A stretch of DNA of 64,000 nucleotides from Sphingomonas daechungensis (lineage in GTDB: Bacteria > Pseudomonadota > Alphaproteobacteria > Sphingomonadales > Sphingomonadaceae), in NCBI RefSeq assembly GCF_014489495.1, contig NZ_CP060780.1, positions 2,739,001-2,803,000 of the forward strand, given 5' to 3'. Shown piece by piece: positions 34,456-45,191 of this stretch; position 1 is the first letter of the stretch; the number at the start of each line of letters is the position of its first letter. The notes under the pieces are model-generated. The model saw only the letters and a program-made list of their open reading frames with translations, ran no database searches and was not told where the DNA came from. Position numbers and translations under genes: made by a program.

Positions 34456-35721
34456 ATGTCGGTCGTGAGCCAGATCCAGGCCTGCAGGCTATGCGGCAGT
34501 GCGGTGTCCGGCACGGCCTTGTCGCTTGGCGACCAGCCGATCTCCAACCGTCTCCCGCTTCAGGGTGACGGAGATGGCACGGCTCCCGTCTACCCGCTCA
34601 ACATTGTCGTCTGCACCTCCTGCGGCCTGCCGCAACTGGAGCATAATCTGGCGGCGGAAGAGCATTTTCACGACGATTACACCTATGTTTCAGGCGCCTC
34701 GTCGACCTGGGTCGAGCATTGCCGCGACTATGCCGGACAGCTTGTTCGCGACTTCGGGCTTGGGCCGGGTGACCTGGTGGTCGAGGCCGGCTCCAACGAC
34801 GGCACGCTCTTGCGATTTTTCGCCGAGGCGGGCGTGCGCGTGCTCGGCGTGGAGCCTTCCGGAAACGTGGCGGAGATTGCCCGGGCGAGCGGCATTCCGA
34901 CCCTGACGGCCTTCTTCAACGAGGAGACTGCACGCAACATCGTGGAGAGCCAAGGCCGTCCAAAGCTGTTCATCGGCAACAACGTCCTCGCGCACGTTCC
35001 CGACACCGACGGCTTCCTTCAGGCCGCCCGCGACCTGATCACGCACGACGGCGCGCTCTGCTTCGAGTTCCCGCACTTCACGCGAATTCTGACACACCGC
35101 TATTTCGACACCATCTACCACGAGCATTATTGTTATCTCGGCGTTGGCCCCTTGTCGGCATGGGCGAAGACGCATGGCATGGTCGTGGCAGACGTCCAGC
35201 CGCAGTCGACCCATGGCGGCTCGCTGCGCCTGTTCCTGGAAAAGCAGGGACGCCCGGTCGGAGAGGCCGCGCAGGGTCGGATCGATCGGTATCTGGCCGA
35301 GGAAAGTGAACTGGCCGGTGCGGCGCCATGGCAGCAACTTGAGCATTGGCTCGGCGACTGGCGATCCCGATTCCGTGGCACGGTCTCGGAGCTGAGAAGC
35401 GCCGGAAAGACCGTCGCCGCTTACGCCGCCGCATCCAAGGCGACGGTGCTCAGCAATTACCTCGGCCTGACCGCAAACGATGTCGAATGGTGCTGCGATG
35501 CCAGCCCGCTAAAGCAGGGCCGGCTCATCCCCGGAGCGAACATTCCGATCGTCGTGCCTGCGACGCTTCGCGACGATCCGCCCGACGCGATCATCGCATT
35601 TGCCTGGAACATCTTCGACGAGATCGCCGACGTCGTCGCAGCAAACGTCGTGCAGGAAACCTTGCTCATTCGTCCGCTTCCGGAAATCGAGACCCGTACC
35701 GTGGGAGGCGGAGCGCAATGA
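34456..35721 (+). CDS. NDP-hexose C-methyltransferase
   Basis: A 421-residue SAM enzyme of the three-domain sugar C-methyltransferase type. The N-terminal zinc-binding domain has C-x2-C pairs (QACRLCGS, VCTSCGLPQLEHNL). The central SAM domain has VVEAGSNDGTLLRFFAEAG and LFIGNNVLAHVPD. The C-terminal domain includes HEHYCYLGVGPLSAW and AYAAASKATVLSNYLGL. Characterised relatives (TylC3, EryBIII) methylate C3 of 4-keto-deoxysugars. With rfbF and rfbG nearby, a CDP-C-methyl-deoxyhexose is the likely product. It overlaps the next gene by ATGA. Confidence 0.9.
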   Translation: MSVVSQIQACRLCGSAVSGTALSLGDQPISNRLPLQGDGDGTAPVYPLNIVVCTSCGLPQLEHNLAAEEHFHDDYTYVSGASSTWVEHCRDYAGQLVRDFGLGPGDLVVEAGSNDGTLLRFFAEAGVRVLGVEPSGNVAEIARASGIPTLTAFFNEETARNIVESQGRPKLFIGNNVLAHVPDTDGFLQAARDLITHDGALCFEFPHFTRILTHRYFDTIYHEHYCYLGVGPLSAWAKTHGMVVADVQPQSTHGGSLRLFLEKQGRPVGEAAQGRIDRYLAEESELAGAAPWQQLEHWLGDWRSRFRGTVSELRSAGKTVAAYAAASKATVLSNYLGLTANDVEWCCDASPLKQGRLIPGANIPIVVPATLRDDPPDAIIAFAWNIFDEIADVVAANVVQETLLIRPLPEIETRTVGGGAQ

Positions 35722-36775
35722 AGAAGCGTATCTCGGTCATCTCGCCGGTCTACAATGAAGGCGAGGGCCTTCGGACTTACTATGACGAGATGAGCAAGGC
35801 GCTTCGTTCGGCGAAGTTCTCGAAATACGACGCTGAAGTCTTGCTGGTCGACAATGCCTCGACCGACGACACGCAGACGTATCTCGAGGAAATCGCGGCC
35901 AAGGACAGCCGATTCAAGGTCATCTTCAACGCCCGCAACGTCGGCGTCTTCCTGTCCTCGTTCAATGCGCTCGAATATGCGGAAGGTGACGCCGTCTTCC
36001 TCCTCGTACCTTCCGATCTCCAGGACCCGCTGGAGCTGATGGACCAGATGATCGAGAAGTGGGAGGACGGCTATGTGCTCGTCGCCGGCCGCCGCCTGCA
36101 GCGTGACGAGAGCGGTTGGCTGAGAAGCCTTCGCAACGCCTTCTACCGCATGATGGAGCGTGTCGCCGACCAACGATGGGAACCCGGCGTCGGCGAATAC
36201 CAGCTCGCCGACCGGCGCGTAGTCGACGAGCTGCTGAGCATCCCGGACGCCGCGCCCTATGTGCGCGGCATGCTTGCGGAGCTTGGCTACAAGCCCTTCA
36301 TCATCGACTATGTCTGGCAACGGCGGACGTGGGGCAAGTCGAGCTTCAGCCTGCCGAAACTTTTCCGCACCGCCTACGACATGATCTTCTCCTTCTCGCG
36401 ATTGCCGCTGAAGCTGATCATGATCATGGGCTTCATCATCGCGAGCGCCAGCTTCCTGTTCGGCCTGTTCCAGATCGTGCTGATGATCCTCGCCGGAAGC
36501 GTCGCCGGCCGAGGCATCATGACCATCATCGTCTCTTTGTTCTTCTTCTCGGGATCAATGCGGTGTTTCTGGGCATCATCGGTGAGTACATCGGGCGCAT
36601 CTACCACCAGGCGAGATACGGACGTCGGGTGGCCGTTCGCCGCTTGCTGAACTTCGCCGATGAGGGCCCCTCGATGCGGCAGGTCGAAAGCGATACCGGA
36701 CTGAAGGTCGCGCCGAAGCCCGCGCCGCGGCGCAGGACGGCCGCCGGAGGCTCGCGCAAGACCAAGCCCGCCTGA
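35718..36775 (+). CDS. Glycosyltransferase, family 2 with two C-terminal helices (one frameshift)
   Basis: About 352 residues. The GT-A domain shows ISVISPVYNEGEGLRTYY, VLLVDNASTDDTQTYL and FLLVPSDLQDPLELMDQM (D-x-Q-D, as in DPM/GtrB-type enzymes), and the acceptor motif VGEYQLADR. Two membrane helices follow (LIMIMGFIIASASFLFGLF and the one crossing the break). A base is missing at GGG 36549-36551; the restored frame gives AVFLGIIGEYIGRIYHQARY, the classic end of GtrB-like transferases. It likely glycosylates undecaprenyl phosphate. Confidence 0.87.
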
Positions 36776-36890
36776 TTCCGAGCCGATCATCCAGTTTTGG
36801 AACACAAAGGCCGTTTCCGGGCGCACTTCACTCTATGGCCTTGATTGGCGGTCGTTTATCTTTTCGTCCAAAGAAAGGAGGAGCCCGGCC

Positions 36891-38402
36891 ATGATGGCCT
36901 TGAGACGAATTGCGGCAACCGCCGGCCTCCTCGCGGCCGTCAGCCTCGGCAGCTGCTCGGCCTCCGCGCGCGATCCTGTCGAGATCACGGTCGATCCCGC
37001 GGTCACCCACCAGGTCATGAATGGCTGGGAAACGACTACCCGCCTTTGGGAGTACAACAAGGCCGAGGACCGATTCGACGGTTCGTGGGTGCCCATATCC
37101 GGGCAGATCTACGACAAGCTGGTCAATGAGCTGGGTATCAACCGCGTTCGGATCGAACTGAAGAGCGGTGCCGAGAACCCGGTGGACTATTGGTCGCAGT
37201 TCGAGGCCGGCAAGATCGGCTACAAAGCGTTCCGGCGGCATTACTACGAGAAGATCAACGACGACGCCGATCCCAACCAGCTCAATCCCGCGGGGTCCAG
37301 TTTTCCCACCTCGACTACCAGATCGAGAAAATGGTCCTGCCGATCAAGCAGAGGGTCGAGGCCAATGGCGAAAAGCTTTTCATCAACCTCAACTATGTCG
37401 ACTTTGGCCAGACCGAGCTCAAAGGCGACATCTCGCACGCTCGGCAGCCTGCGGAATATGCCGAGCTGATCGATGCCGCCTTCGTGCACCTGAAGGACAA
37501 GTACGGCATCGTTCCCGATTCTCTCGAAGTCATCCTCGAGCCCGACAATTCCGACCATTGGCGAGGCCGCCAGATCGGCGAAGCGATCGTTGCGACGCAC
37601 GCGCGGCTGAAGGCGGACGGCTTCGATCCGCAGTTCATCGCTCCGTCGACGGCTTCGGCCGGACGAGCGCCCGCTTTCTTCGACGAGATGATGGCGGTGC
37701 CCGGCGTTGCGCCGCTGATTTCGACATTGTCTTATCACCGATATGACTCGCCCAAGCCGGCGGTCATCAAGGGAATTGCCGAGAGCGCACGCTCGATCGG
37801 CCTGTCCAACAGCCTAATCGACCGCGTTTCCCCCGTCCCGGGATCGCCGAGCGTGCGAAGGAGAATCACATCTCCACCGCAATGCTTGAGCATCTCAGCG
37901 GCGATGCCGCGGAATTGTTCGAGGATCTGACCGTCGGACAGGTCTCGGCATGGCAGCAGTACGACATCGCTCGGAAGGACATTCCAGGGGAGCCTGATGA
38001 GGGCGGTGACTATTATGTCGTCGCCTACGCCAACCCGAATGCGCCTGTCATCCGAATGGCGGATCGCACCCGCGGCCTGGCACAATATTTCCGGTACGTT
38101 CGCATCGGAGCCACAAGGGTCGACGCCCGGTCGAACGATGGCGACGTGAAGCCGGTCGCGTTCAAGAACAGGGACGGCGGCTTCGTGGTAGTCGTCAACG
38201 CGGATCGCGCCAGGAACCTGATCGTCGGCGGGCTACCACCGGGCCGCTACCTGGCAAGCTACACCACAGCGAAGGAAACGGGGCGCGAGCTGCCCCGATT
38301 GTTTCGAACGGCACGATCAAGCTTTCGATACCGGCGGCCGGGATCCTGACTGTCCGCAGTCAGTCCAATGCCGCGCCGAACAGGAGCGCTGCCGGTGCAT
38401 AG
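36891..38402 (+). CDS. Secreted glycoside-hydrolase-like lipoprotein (three frameshifts)
   Basis: About 504 residues from ATG 36891 after restoring one base at each of 37292-37295, 37830-37834 and 38293-38296. The signal peptide has a possible lipobox (L-G-S-C, about residue 23). The rest reads like a TIM-barrel glycosidase of clan GH-A (GH30/GH39-like): MNGWETTTRLWEYNK, NRVRIELKSGAENP, LEVILEPDNSDHWRG (candidate acid/base Glu) and LSYHRYDSPKP. A small C-terminal beta domain ends near NRSAAGA. It may trim or degrade the exported glycan. The exact family is uncertain. Confidence 0.6.
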
Positions 38403-38479
38403 CGTTTTGCGATCACGCATTGCCCGCGGGCGGAGCGCCGTATAACTTTTATTTACCAGGACCTTAGGACGTCAGATCG

Positions 38480-39675
38480 ATGAGCTGGTTATCCGAAATT
38501 CTCGACCCTGCGAGCGAACAGAACCTCAAGGATCGCGTGCTCGCCGGAGAAGTCGTCGTCGTTCGCGGCGGCCTTCAGAAGGCCGGGCTGCTGGAGCCGA
38601 TCCTGGACTTGAGCTTCGAGGCCGTGAGCGACGTGCTCGGCCCGAGACAGCGGCGGCAGTGAAGGAAAAGGGGTTCGAGCGGATTCACGAAGTTGTGGCC
38701 GCGCACGACATTCCTCGCCTCACCGACGAACTCTACGATCGGGTGAACGCTCGCGCGCCCAAGGACCTCGCAGCGCTCATTCCAGCGACGTTCAATGGCG
38801 AAGACCGCTATTATTACGAGACGTCGCCGAACGTCCGTTTTCACGTCCCGTTCGACACCACCCAGAATGACCGGGCGGCCTTCAACGATTTCCGGCAGAA
38901 GCATGGCGAGGGAAAGCTTACTGCGCACGGGCCGCACCGCGACTCCTGGCTCGACTGTCCCGACAACGGCATCAACATCTGGATCGCCATCGGCCGGGTA
39001 CAGCGCGGCAATGGGCTGACCGTTTATCGCAACGAATATGATGGCCATCAGCGCTACACCGGCATGGGCAACATCGCCCGCGACGAGAAACTGAGCGAGC
39101 CCTTTACCTTCGATCTCGAGCCCGGCGACTTCGTCCTCTTCCACACCGACCAACTTCACGGATCGGCGTTGAACTACACCGACGAAACGCGGTTCGTGAT
39201 CAGTTACCGGATGACGTTCGACCGGCCGCATTTCCCGAACGGTCACTATCACAGCTATTCCTACAGCGGCCTCGCTGGCGGGCCGCTCAGTGCCGCTGCG
39301 CGGCTGCCGGCGCTGCTGCAGCCCAGCTATTTGCGATCCTTCGGCGAGCGCGTCGTGGAAAAGCTGCGCCCGAGCAAAGCCAAGCGGATCGAGCTGACCC
39401 CTGCAGCCAAGGACCTCAGCGGCATGCGGGTCGGAGAGATCCGTCCGACCGATGCCAAGACCTGCGTCGCACGCATTGGCGAGGACGAGTTCGTATCGTT
39501 CGATCGCCGCTGTCCGCACCAGGGGGCCGACCTCGCCATGGGATATGTTGCGGATGGCCGCATCGTCTGCCCTTGGCACAACCTTCCGTTCGATCCGGAG
39601 ACGGGGCAGTCGCCCTGCCAATCGCTCCGGTCGCTGAATGTCAGGGTCGCCGACAGCCCTCCTGCCAGCGCGTGA
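38480..39675 (+). CDS. Fe(II)/2OG dioxygenase (PhyH-like) fused to a Rieske domain (one frameshift)
   Basis: About 398 residues from ATG 38480 once one base is restored at CCC 38641-38643. The N-terminal 290 residues form a phytanoyl-CoA-dioxygenase-like fold with the iron triad HRD (about residue 152) and a distal His in HTDQLHGSALNYTDETRF. The C-terminal 85 residues are a Rieske [2Fe-2S] domain: CPHQGADLAM, then IVCPWHNLPFDPETG (C-x-H, 16 residues, C-x2-H). Such enzymes hydroxylate or oxidise small molecules or sugars. The Rieske part could feed electrons. It is eight bases before the GT39 gene. Confidence 0.82.
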
Positions 39676-39682
39676 ACGACGC

Positions 39683-41235
39683 ATGACGGGGGAGCCAAGA
39701 AGCTTGAGCGATGGGAAGCCGGCAGCGTCGCCGCGCTCCTCCTGCTTGCGCTTGTCCTAAGGGTCGTCGGGCTGAACGCCAGCCTGTGGTACGACGAGGT
39801 CTCGACCCTCATCCACTTCATCCGCCTGCCGTGGGGCGAGCTGGTCACCGACTTCTCGTCGCTGAACAACCACATGTTCTACAGCCTGCAGGCCAAGGCC
39901 TCGGTTGAGCTGTTCGGCGAAAGCGCCTCGGCGCTGCGGCTGCCGGCGCTCATCATGGGCATGGCCAGCCTCGTTCTGATCTGGTGGCTGGCGCGCAAGG
40001 AAGTCGGTCGCGCCCCAGCGCTGGTAACCTTGCTCCTGCTGACTTTGTCATACCACCACGTCTGGTTCACCCAGAACGCGCGCGGCTACACTGGCTTGCT
40101 GACCTGGACCACGGCGGCGACGATCCTGCTGATGGCCGGGCTGCGCAGGCCGACATGGCGGGGGTGGACCGGCTACGGACTGTGCCTTGCCGCGGGCATG
40201 TATACGCATCTGTCGGCGGGATTCTTCTTCGTCGCACACGGCGTCGTGTTCGCCGTGCTTGCGGCGCTCGCCCTCCTTCAAAGGCAAGGAAAGCTAGCTC
40301 GCAACTATCCGGGCGCTTCCAGCATCCGCTCCTATTACGGCTTTGCCCTCGGCGGCTTGCTGACCTTGCTGGTGCACCTTCCGATGCTCGAGCAGATCCA
40401 GAGCTCGGTGGGAAAGGTTTCCTCGGGATCGAGCGTCTCGGCAATGGCCGAATGGAACAACCCGCTTAGAACGCTTCAGGAGTTCGCCGGGAGCCTCGAT
40501 GCGCTCGGGCCCCTTGCACCCTATGCGCTCATCGGCGGACTCCTGGTCCTGATCCTTGGAGCGGTGCTGGTCACGCGTCGCAGTCCGCTACTCGCTGCGA
40601 TCTATCTGACCCAGATCCCGCTTTCGTTGGCGCTGCTGGTCGCGCTCTCGTTCCGAATCTGGCCACGCTATTTCTTCGTCGACATCGGATTCATCTTCCT
40701 CTGCGCGTCGATGGGCGCATTGGCGATCGTCCGATGGGCCGAGGGCATGGTTCGGCGGACACCGTTGCGGGCATTAGCGCCGGCGGCCCTTCCCGCGGCG
40801 ATCGCCCTCATGGTCGGTGCCTCCTCGATTCTGCTCATCCGCAACTACGAGCACCCGAAGCAGGACCTGGAAGGAGCCGTCCGGCTGGTCGTGAAGCTGC
40901 GCCAGCCGCAAGACGCCGCAACTTCGGTCGGGCTGGCGATCGAGCCAGTGCACGGATTCTTCGCGCCTGACTGGCCAGTCACCAGGAGCACTGCCGACCT
41001 CGACAGGCTTCTGGAAGGCGGGCGGACGGTCTGGCTGATTACCGCGTTCGAAAGCCACACCCGGACGACCCAGGCGGCGATCATGCGGGAGGTCGACACA
41101 CGGTTCGACAAGATCGCGATCCTGCAAGGCACGCTCGGCGGCGGAAACGTCCAGGTCTATCGCTCGCGGCCGACCGCCCCGCTAAATGACGCGCGCATTG
41201 CCGCGAGTATTTCTGCTGCCCGGGATCGGAGGTGA
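39683..41235 (+). CDS. GT39/ArnT-type membrane glycosyltransferase (one frameshift near the start)
   Basis: About 517 residues. With one G restored in the run 39688-39692, ATG 39683 joins the open frame (KKLERWEAGSVAALLLLALV). The periplasmic loop motif NASLWYDEVSTLIHFI carries the Asp-Glu pair of PMT/ArnT/GT39 enzymes, then FSSLNNHMFYSLQ. About ten helices follow. These enzymes transfer a sugar from a polyprenyl-phosphate donor on the periplasmic face, which fits the GT2 donor-loading enzymes of the locus. The end overlaps the thioesterase gene by 50 bases. Confidence 0.85.
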
Positions 41236-41952
41236 CGAGGCCGGCCTGGCGAACCTTCGCTCCGAGCTGGCCGATAGTGCGGACTTCGTGCTCGTCGATC
41301 ATCCGGACATAGACCGGCCCAGCGCCGAGATCCGCGACTTCGCCGGCATTGTCGCTCGAGCAGTGGCGCGAATTCACGACGTCGAGCCGACCGGAAAGGT
41401 CAACATCGCCGGCTATTCGTTCGGCGCGCAGGTCGCCTTCGCCGCAGCCTGCGAATTCCAGGAACAGGGGCGAGAAGTCGGTCTCCTTGCTCTGTTCGAC
41501 AGCCGGGCGCTCAGCCTTTCCGTGGCCGGCCGGCGGGTATCCAACAGCGACGAGGCGAGCGGCCCGTTCGCACCATTGCCGACGTAGCCAGCCGCCTCTT
41601 GATTGCCGGTGGGCTTGCCGAACCGTTACGCCGGGCCATCCCGGCGGTCGGCAGCGTATTCGGAAAGCCCGCCTCTCTCGGACTGCGCAGGCTCCTACTC
41701 CAGAACCTGCGCGGCCGGTCTCTGGCTGGACATCGTACCGGTCATTTCGACGGGACCATCGTCCTGTTCCGCGCGGGTGAGCAACACATCGCCGGGCTTC
41801 CGCACGACCTTGGATGGAGCGCTCATTGCGCCGAGGTACGGGGCGTAGAATTGCGCGGCGGACACAACAGCCTGTTCCGGACGGAGAACCTCGCTGAGAA
41901 CGCCGCCCTGATCCGGTCGGCGATCGCACGCCCACTCAGCGCAGGTAGTTGA
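41186..41952 (+). CDS. Stand-alone thioesterase / alpha-beta hydrolase (one frameshift)
   Basis: About 255 residues from ATG 41186, which lies inside the end of the GT39 gene. VFLLPGIGGDEAGLANL and the nucleophile elbow NIAGYSFGAQVAFAA (G-x-S-x-G) match the PF00975 thioesterase family of peptide/polyketide synthases. A base is missing near 41553-41560; the restored frame gives TIADVASRLLIAGGL and the catalytic His region ELRGGHNSLFRTENL. No synthase lies nearby, so it may release or transfer an acyl group for the glycan. Its 3' end overlaps the convergent gene by 17 bases. Confidence 0.78.
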
Positions 41953-43558
41953 CCCGGTAGACGCCATAGCGGGAGGCGACGTAGGCAACGCCCTCATCGC
42001 TCACGACAAGCACATCGCGGAGCCACGGGCCGAGCCGATAGCGGCGGAGCGAGTGGCCGGTCTTGAGATCGACGACGTCGAGCTCGTCGGTGACAAAGCT
42101 TGCGACCAGCAGGAGGTCGCGGTCGGCATCGATGCCGAGACCACGCGCACCGAACACGGTCTTGATCGGCGGTTTCGACGTCAGGGTCGCGGCATCCAGC
42201 CGCCAGATCTGCCCGGTCTCCGGAACCGTCGCGAGAACCTCGTTACGCGCCGCATCGAACGCCATGCGATCGCTTCGCCCGAAGCGCGCGGAGGTCGCCA
42301 GCAGTTTGCCGGTTCGCATATCCCAGGCACGAACGCCGGCGTCCATCGCGAAATGATTGGTGAAGAGGACCGGTCGGTTGGGGTCCGCGATCAGGTATCC
42401 GACCTCGGCGTTGATCTGCTGAACAACCTTCATCTTGCCAAGTTCGACGATCCGGACCGTCGGGCCGCCGCCCATGCCGCCCTCGTCTTCAGACGCGACC
42501 GCCATGAGATTGAATTTTGGCTGCGAGGCGAGGAAAATCTCGCCGTACGGCATCTTGTCCAGGCGCAAGCTGCTGCGGACCTTGAGGCTGTCAGGGTCGA
42601 TCACGAGCAAGTCGTCGGTCGCACTGTTCGCGACCGTCACGAATGCGCGCGTGTCGGCCATTTCACAGAACTCATTGCCGTTGTTGGAAATGGAAATGTC
42701 CACGGCCGGCGCCTCGCCGCGACGCAGGACTTTCGGCGATTCCTGGGAGTCTCCGCAAAGGAAGACATCGCCCGTGACTGGGTTACGCGCCAGGTCTGAC
42801 ACATCGTATTTGGAGAAGACCTGGTATTCGGGGCCAAAGACGATCGTCGCGGCAGGCGACATGAACATGGTCTGCCCAAGCTGCATCAGCTTCGGGAACG
42901 GCGCCATCAGTGCGAAAGCGCCTGCCGCCAGCAACGCTCCAGGCAAGATTCGAAGCCAGATCGGTGACGGCTTCGCCGTGCTCTTACTGCGGTCTATCCA
43001 GGCAAAATATCCGCGAGGAAGGACGACCTCGATTCCGATGAGCACCCAGAACCCGAGGTTCACGAGCCTTCCGAAGGGGCGATCCGCCAGTAACGAATGC
43101 CAAGTCTCCCGGGCAATGGCATTCGCCGCCACCAACGTGCCGGCGAGGACGCCGCCAGCGATCGAAGCATTGGGTCCGCGCCCGAGGAACCAGAGGGCAA
43201 ATGCAACGAAGGCAGTGCAAAATCCGGTGAAGATGACGGTCCGAACGCGGTGCCGTGCATACTTGAAGGCTGTGATGCCGACTGCGACGAATAACGCGAA
43301 GGTCAGTACGCCGAGGATCAATCGAACGCTCATCGTCGAATAGAGGTGGACGACGGTGAAGACGAACTCGAGCCCGCTGAAGTGCTGGATGAGATCGACG
43401 ATTCTCTGACGGAAGATGAAGGCGGCAAGGACCAGTGCCGACGGCGCGAGGACGCGTCCGATCAGGAAGAATCGGGAAAGCCGGGCACCCTCCCGGGTCT
43501 CGGCCGAAGCGAGGTCCGCGGACTGCTCGGGTAGGGCTATCGTGAATCGTCCCGCCAT
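41936..43558 (-). CDS. Membrane protein with C-terminal beta-propeller-like repeats
   Basis: A 540-residue protein from ATG 43558 with six or so helices in the first 240 residues. A periplasmic C-terminal domain of YVTN-like repeats follows (KVLRRGEAPAVDIS, DDLLVIDPDSLKVRSSL, GVRAWDMRTGKLLATS, DELDVVDLKTGHSLRRY). I do not know the family. A propeller on a membrane anchor suggests a scaffold or sensor for surface assembly. It is separated from the pyruvyltransferase gene by 122 bases without visible signals. Confidence 0.65.
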   Translation of the reverse strand: MAGRFTIALPEQSADLASAETREGARLSRFFLIGRVLAPSALVLAAFIFRQRIVDLIQHFSGLEFVFTVVHLYSTMSVRLILGVLTFALFVAVGITAFKYARHRVRTVIFTGFCTAFVAFALWFLGRGPNASIAGGVLAGTLVAANAIARETWHSLLADRPFGRLVNLGFWVLIGIEVVLPRGYFAWIDRSKSTAKPSPIWLRILPGALLAAGAFALMAPFPKLMQLGQTMFMSPAATIVFGPEYQVFSKYDVSDLARNPVTGDVFLCGDSQESPKVLRRGEAPAVDISISNNGNEFCEMADTRAFVTVANSATDDLLVIDPDSLKVRSSLRLDKMPYGEIFLASQPKFNLMAVASEDEGGMGGGPTVRIVELGKMKVVQQINAEVGYLIADPNRPVLFTNHFAMDAGVRAWDMRTGKLLATSARFGRSDRMAFDAARNEVLATVPETGQIWRLDAATLTSKPPIKTVFGARGLGIDADRDLLLVASFVTDELDVVDLKTGHSLRRYRLGPWLRDVLVVSDEGVAYVASRYGVYRVNYLR

Positions 43559-43680
43559 GGCCCTTCCCGTTTCCGGATTCGAACGCGGGGACGACGATAC
43601 ACTCGGCAGGCTGGGCCGAACGTCCTCGTCAGCTTCTTGCTTAGGTTATTAACAGGGGCAAGAACGTTGTGGGCACTGTC

Positions 43681-45183
43681 TCAAAACGAACCGGTCGTAC
43701 GGCCCACCAGCCGCTCCACAAGCCACTCAGGCGTGAATCGTCCCACGGTGCTCGCATCTTCCGGACGGCCGAGATCCGTCAACAACTCGCTGACTTTGCC
43801 GCCCGCGCCGGAGAAATAGTCGAGGCCAATCAGCGGCAAATCCTGAGTCACCGCGAAGATCGAGGCGTGGAATCGCATTGCCATGGCGGCGTCCAGGCGC
43901 CGCAAGAGGTGAACCACGCCATCGAGGCCGGCGTCGGCTTCCCACACCCGCAGGTCGACCGCCCCCTTGACCGCTCGCCGCAACTCATAAGCCGCAGACA
44001 AGTCCGACATGCCGAGCTGGATCGCGTTCATCGGGAAGAAGACATACGTCACCGGCCGCCTGCTTGCCCGGGCGAAGGCGATCAGGCCCTCGGCGAGCTT
44101 CGCCATGAAAACACGATCGACCGTGTCTCGCGAGAGGTCGGACAAGTCGCGCCACTGATCCAGTGTAGGCCGCAAGTTGATGCCAATCTTGAGACTGTCA
44201 TCCGCTCCAGCGAGGAGGGCCCCAACCGCTTCTGCATCTGCGGTGGAAAGCCGGTCCAGTGCGTCCCGTGCTTCGAGATAATCGAATGCCGGGTCCCGGT
44301 CGATCTCGGCGGCGAGGCCCTCCATCAACGGATGTCGCGCTGACGCAGACGTTCGTACGGAGATTCGCGAAGCACTTTCGAGGATGCGCCTACCCGCCCA
44401 TCGGGTCGGCGCATTGCCGAAATAAGCCAATCCGATCCGTTCGACCAAGAATGGCAGACCTCGCCGATGGGCCGAAGACACGGCGGCGAGGTGACGGGCC
44501 AGGATCCGTGGTGAGCCATAAAGCGGGCCACCGCCCAGAACCAATCCGTCGGTCTCCGCCAACGCCCGCCGCACTTCGCTGGCCCGATAAGGAGCGACGT
44601 CAATCTCAACCGGTGTGGACAAGCCCTCTGCAAGCTTGCGTGTATGCGCGGGCCGACCGCTCATGACGGTCGCTCGGGTGACGCCATAGCGAGTGTGGAG
44701 GCCGAGCAACGTGCCTCCGAGGATGGCGGCATCCCCGATATGATCGCCGCCATAAGCGCCGATGATGACCACGGAGTTCAACCGGTCAGGAGCTTTCGGT
44801 GGGGCTCCTTTGGGAAGGACGAGGCCCACCATCGCGGAAAGCGCCTCCAGCCCAGCTGCGGTCCACTCTTCGGCGAAGCGCTTCAGCCGCTCGCCAGTCG
44901 TTATGGGAAGGCGGTAACGCACATAATCGTCGAAGAAGACACGCTCTGGCCCGGCCAGTTCGGAAGAAGGAACGAAGCGAACGTCGATCCCGGACTCGGC
45001 GGCCAGACGGTGAACGGCTTCGATCGCATAGACGCTGTTCGGCCCGACCGCGACGCGCCAGGTGACCGGCTCCAGGCTCTGCCTGGCATGATCCAGCGCA
45101 TCGGCGAGCGCGCAGGCTTCACCGGACATCGCCCGATGACCCTGGGCGGCCGTCCCTTCGTCGATGTCGATGGCGCGAGTCAC
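43681..45183 (-). CDS. Polysaccharide pyruvyltransferase family protein
   Basis: About 500 residues from GTG 45183, eight bases after the Gfo/Idh stop. An N-terminal extension of about 110 residues precedes the catalytic domain: NSVVIIGAYGGDHIGDAAIL (the family G-N-x-G-D-like start), GLVLGGGPLYGSP, LAYFGNAPTRWAGRRILESA and the closing AMAMRFHASIFAVTQDLPLI. CsaB/WcaK-type enzymes transfer pyruvate from phosphoenolpyruvate to sugars as ketals, making the polymer acidic. It is part of a minus-strand block with Gfo/Idh and a GT2. Confidence 0.85.
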   Translation of the reverse strand: MTRAIDIDEGTAAQGHRAMSGEACALADALDHARQSLEPVTWRVAVGPNSVYAIEAVHRLAAESGIDVRFVPSSELAGPERVFFDDYVRYRLPITTGERLKRFAEEWTAAGLEALSAMVGLVLPKGAPPKAPDRLNSVVIIGAYGGDHIGDAAILGGTLLGLHTRYGVTRATVMSGRPAHTRKLAEGLSTPVEIDVAPYRASEVRRALAETDGLVLGGGPLYGSPRILARHLAAVSSAHRRGLPFLVERIGLAYFGNAPTRWAGRRILESASRISVRTSASARHPLMEGLAAEIDRDPAFDYLEARDALDRLSTADAEAVGALLAGADDSLKIGINLRPTLDQWRDLSDLSRDTVDRVFMAKLAEGLIAFARASRRPVTYVFFPMNAIQLGMSDLSAAYELRRAVKGAVDLRVWEADAGLDGVVHLLRRLDAAMAMRFHASIFAVTQDLPLIGLDYFSGAGGKVSELLTDLGRPEDASTVGRFTPEWLVERLVGRTTGSF

Positions 45184-45191
45184 TGCCGTCG

